Shown here: piece after piece, positions 16,811 to 16,900 of the stretch
Numbering within the stretch: position 1 is the first letter of the stretch
Layout: each line of letters begins with the position of its first letter
Assembly: GCA_021798635.1 (NCBI GenBank)
Contig: JAJZGH010000092.1
Coordinates: 1 to 16,900, forward strand
Direction: 5' to 3'
Source: Planctomycetota bacterium
Lineage (GTDB): Bacteria; Planctomycetota; Phycisphaerae; WQYP01
Length of the DNA: 16,900 bases
The notes under the pieces: model-generated
What the model saw: the letters and a program-made list of their open reading frames with translations, nothing else
Databases searched by the model: none
What the model was told of the DNA's origin: nothing
Program-made: the position numbers and the translations under genes

Positions 16811-16900
16811 TTCAATGAGTAATGGATGAATGAATAATGAGTAATGAGCAATGAATAGAAATTAGGAGTTGGGAACGTAGGTTACGGGGGACAGGGGACG
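16811..16900 (+). repeat. Partial heptamer repeat element running out of the window
   Basis: Ten bases after the pilC stop, TTCAATGAGTAATGG repeats the left-end motif seen at 12888 and 14939. Heptamer units follow with one 8-nt unit: ATGAGTA, ATGGATGA, ATGAATA, ATGAGTA, ATGAGCA, ATGAATA (16815-16857). Then comes the AGGAGTT flank shared with 12853-12874. The last bases show a further period-7 word (GGGGACA, GGGGACG). The right end and any cargo gene lie beyond the window. Confidence 0.8.

Overview
This window carries fourteen protein-coding genes, all on the + strand, plus a dense set of small repeats confined to the gaps between some of them. There is no rRNA, tRNA, CRISPR array, transposase or reverse transcriptase. 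The likely host is a Gram-negative-type bacterium of the PVC/planctomycete kind, perhaps Phycisphaerae-like. This is an inference from three things: two GroEL genes around one GroES, an S1 protein with only four S1 domains, and a repeat-embedded four-helix-bundle (23S rRNA-IVP family) gene. Taxonomy cannot be proved from the window.

Layout. Positions 1-555 hold no gene: they contain hairpins, 7-nt-period repeats and, at 414-431, a good match to a sigma-54 promoter. Positions 556-6226 are a protein-folding cluster: groEL1 (with GGM tail), groES, groEL2 (no GGM tail), dnaJ, grpE; dnaK is not present. Positions 6319-8153 hold a zinc-ribbon FmdB-type regulator, yacG and purM. Positions 8154-8363 hold a small gene-less element bounded by inverted heptamer repeats. 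rpsA (four S1 domains) follows at 8364-9689. Positions 9803-16800 are a type IV pilus / type II secretion-like motor locus: PilB/GspE-type ATPase, PilT, a second PilB/GspE-type ATPase and a PilC/GspF inner-membrane platform protein.

How the genes work together. GroEL/GroES and DnaJ/GrpE are the cage and Hsp70-cochaperone arms of protein folding; DnaK must be encoded elsewhere. YacG, PurM and S1 are housekeeping functions. The two extension-type ATPases and PilT would power assembly and retraction of a pilus or pseudopilus through the PilC/GspF platform.

The most unusual part is the repeat system in and around the pilus locus. Arrays of the heptamer ATGARTA sit just downstream of stop codons, in one orientation on the left of a cassette and inverted on the right. 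One such cassette (14943-15406) contains a single gene, the four-helix-bundle protein, whose start codon is part of the last repeat unit. A second (12790-13077) contains no gene. A third partial copy begins at 16811 and runs out of the window. A different heptamer word (GTTAGRA) makes a similar inverted pair between purM and rpsA, with a near-identical copy before groEL1. GC-rich hairpins adjoin most array ends. I interpret this as a family of small, possibly mobile repeat elements, with the four-helix-bundle gene either cargo or agent; this is a hypothesis.
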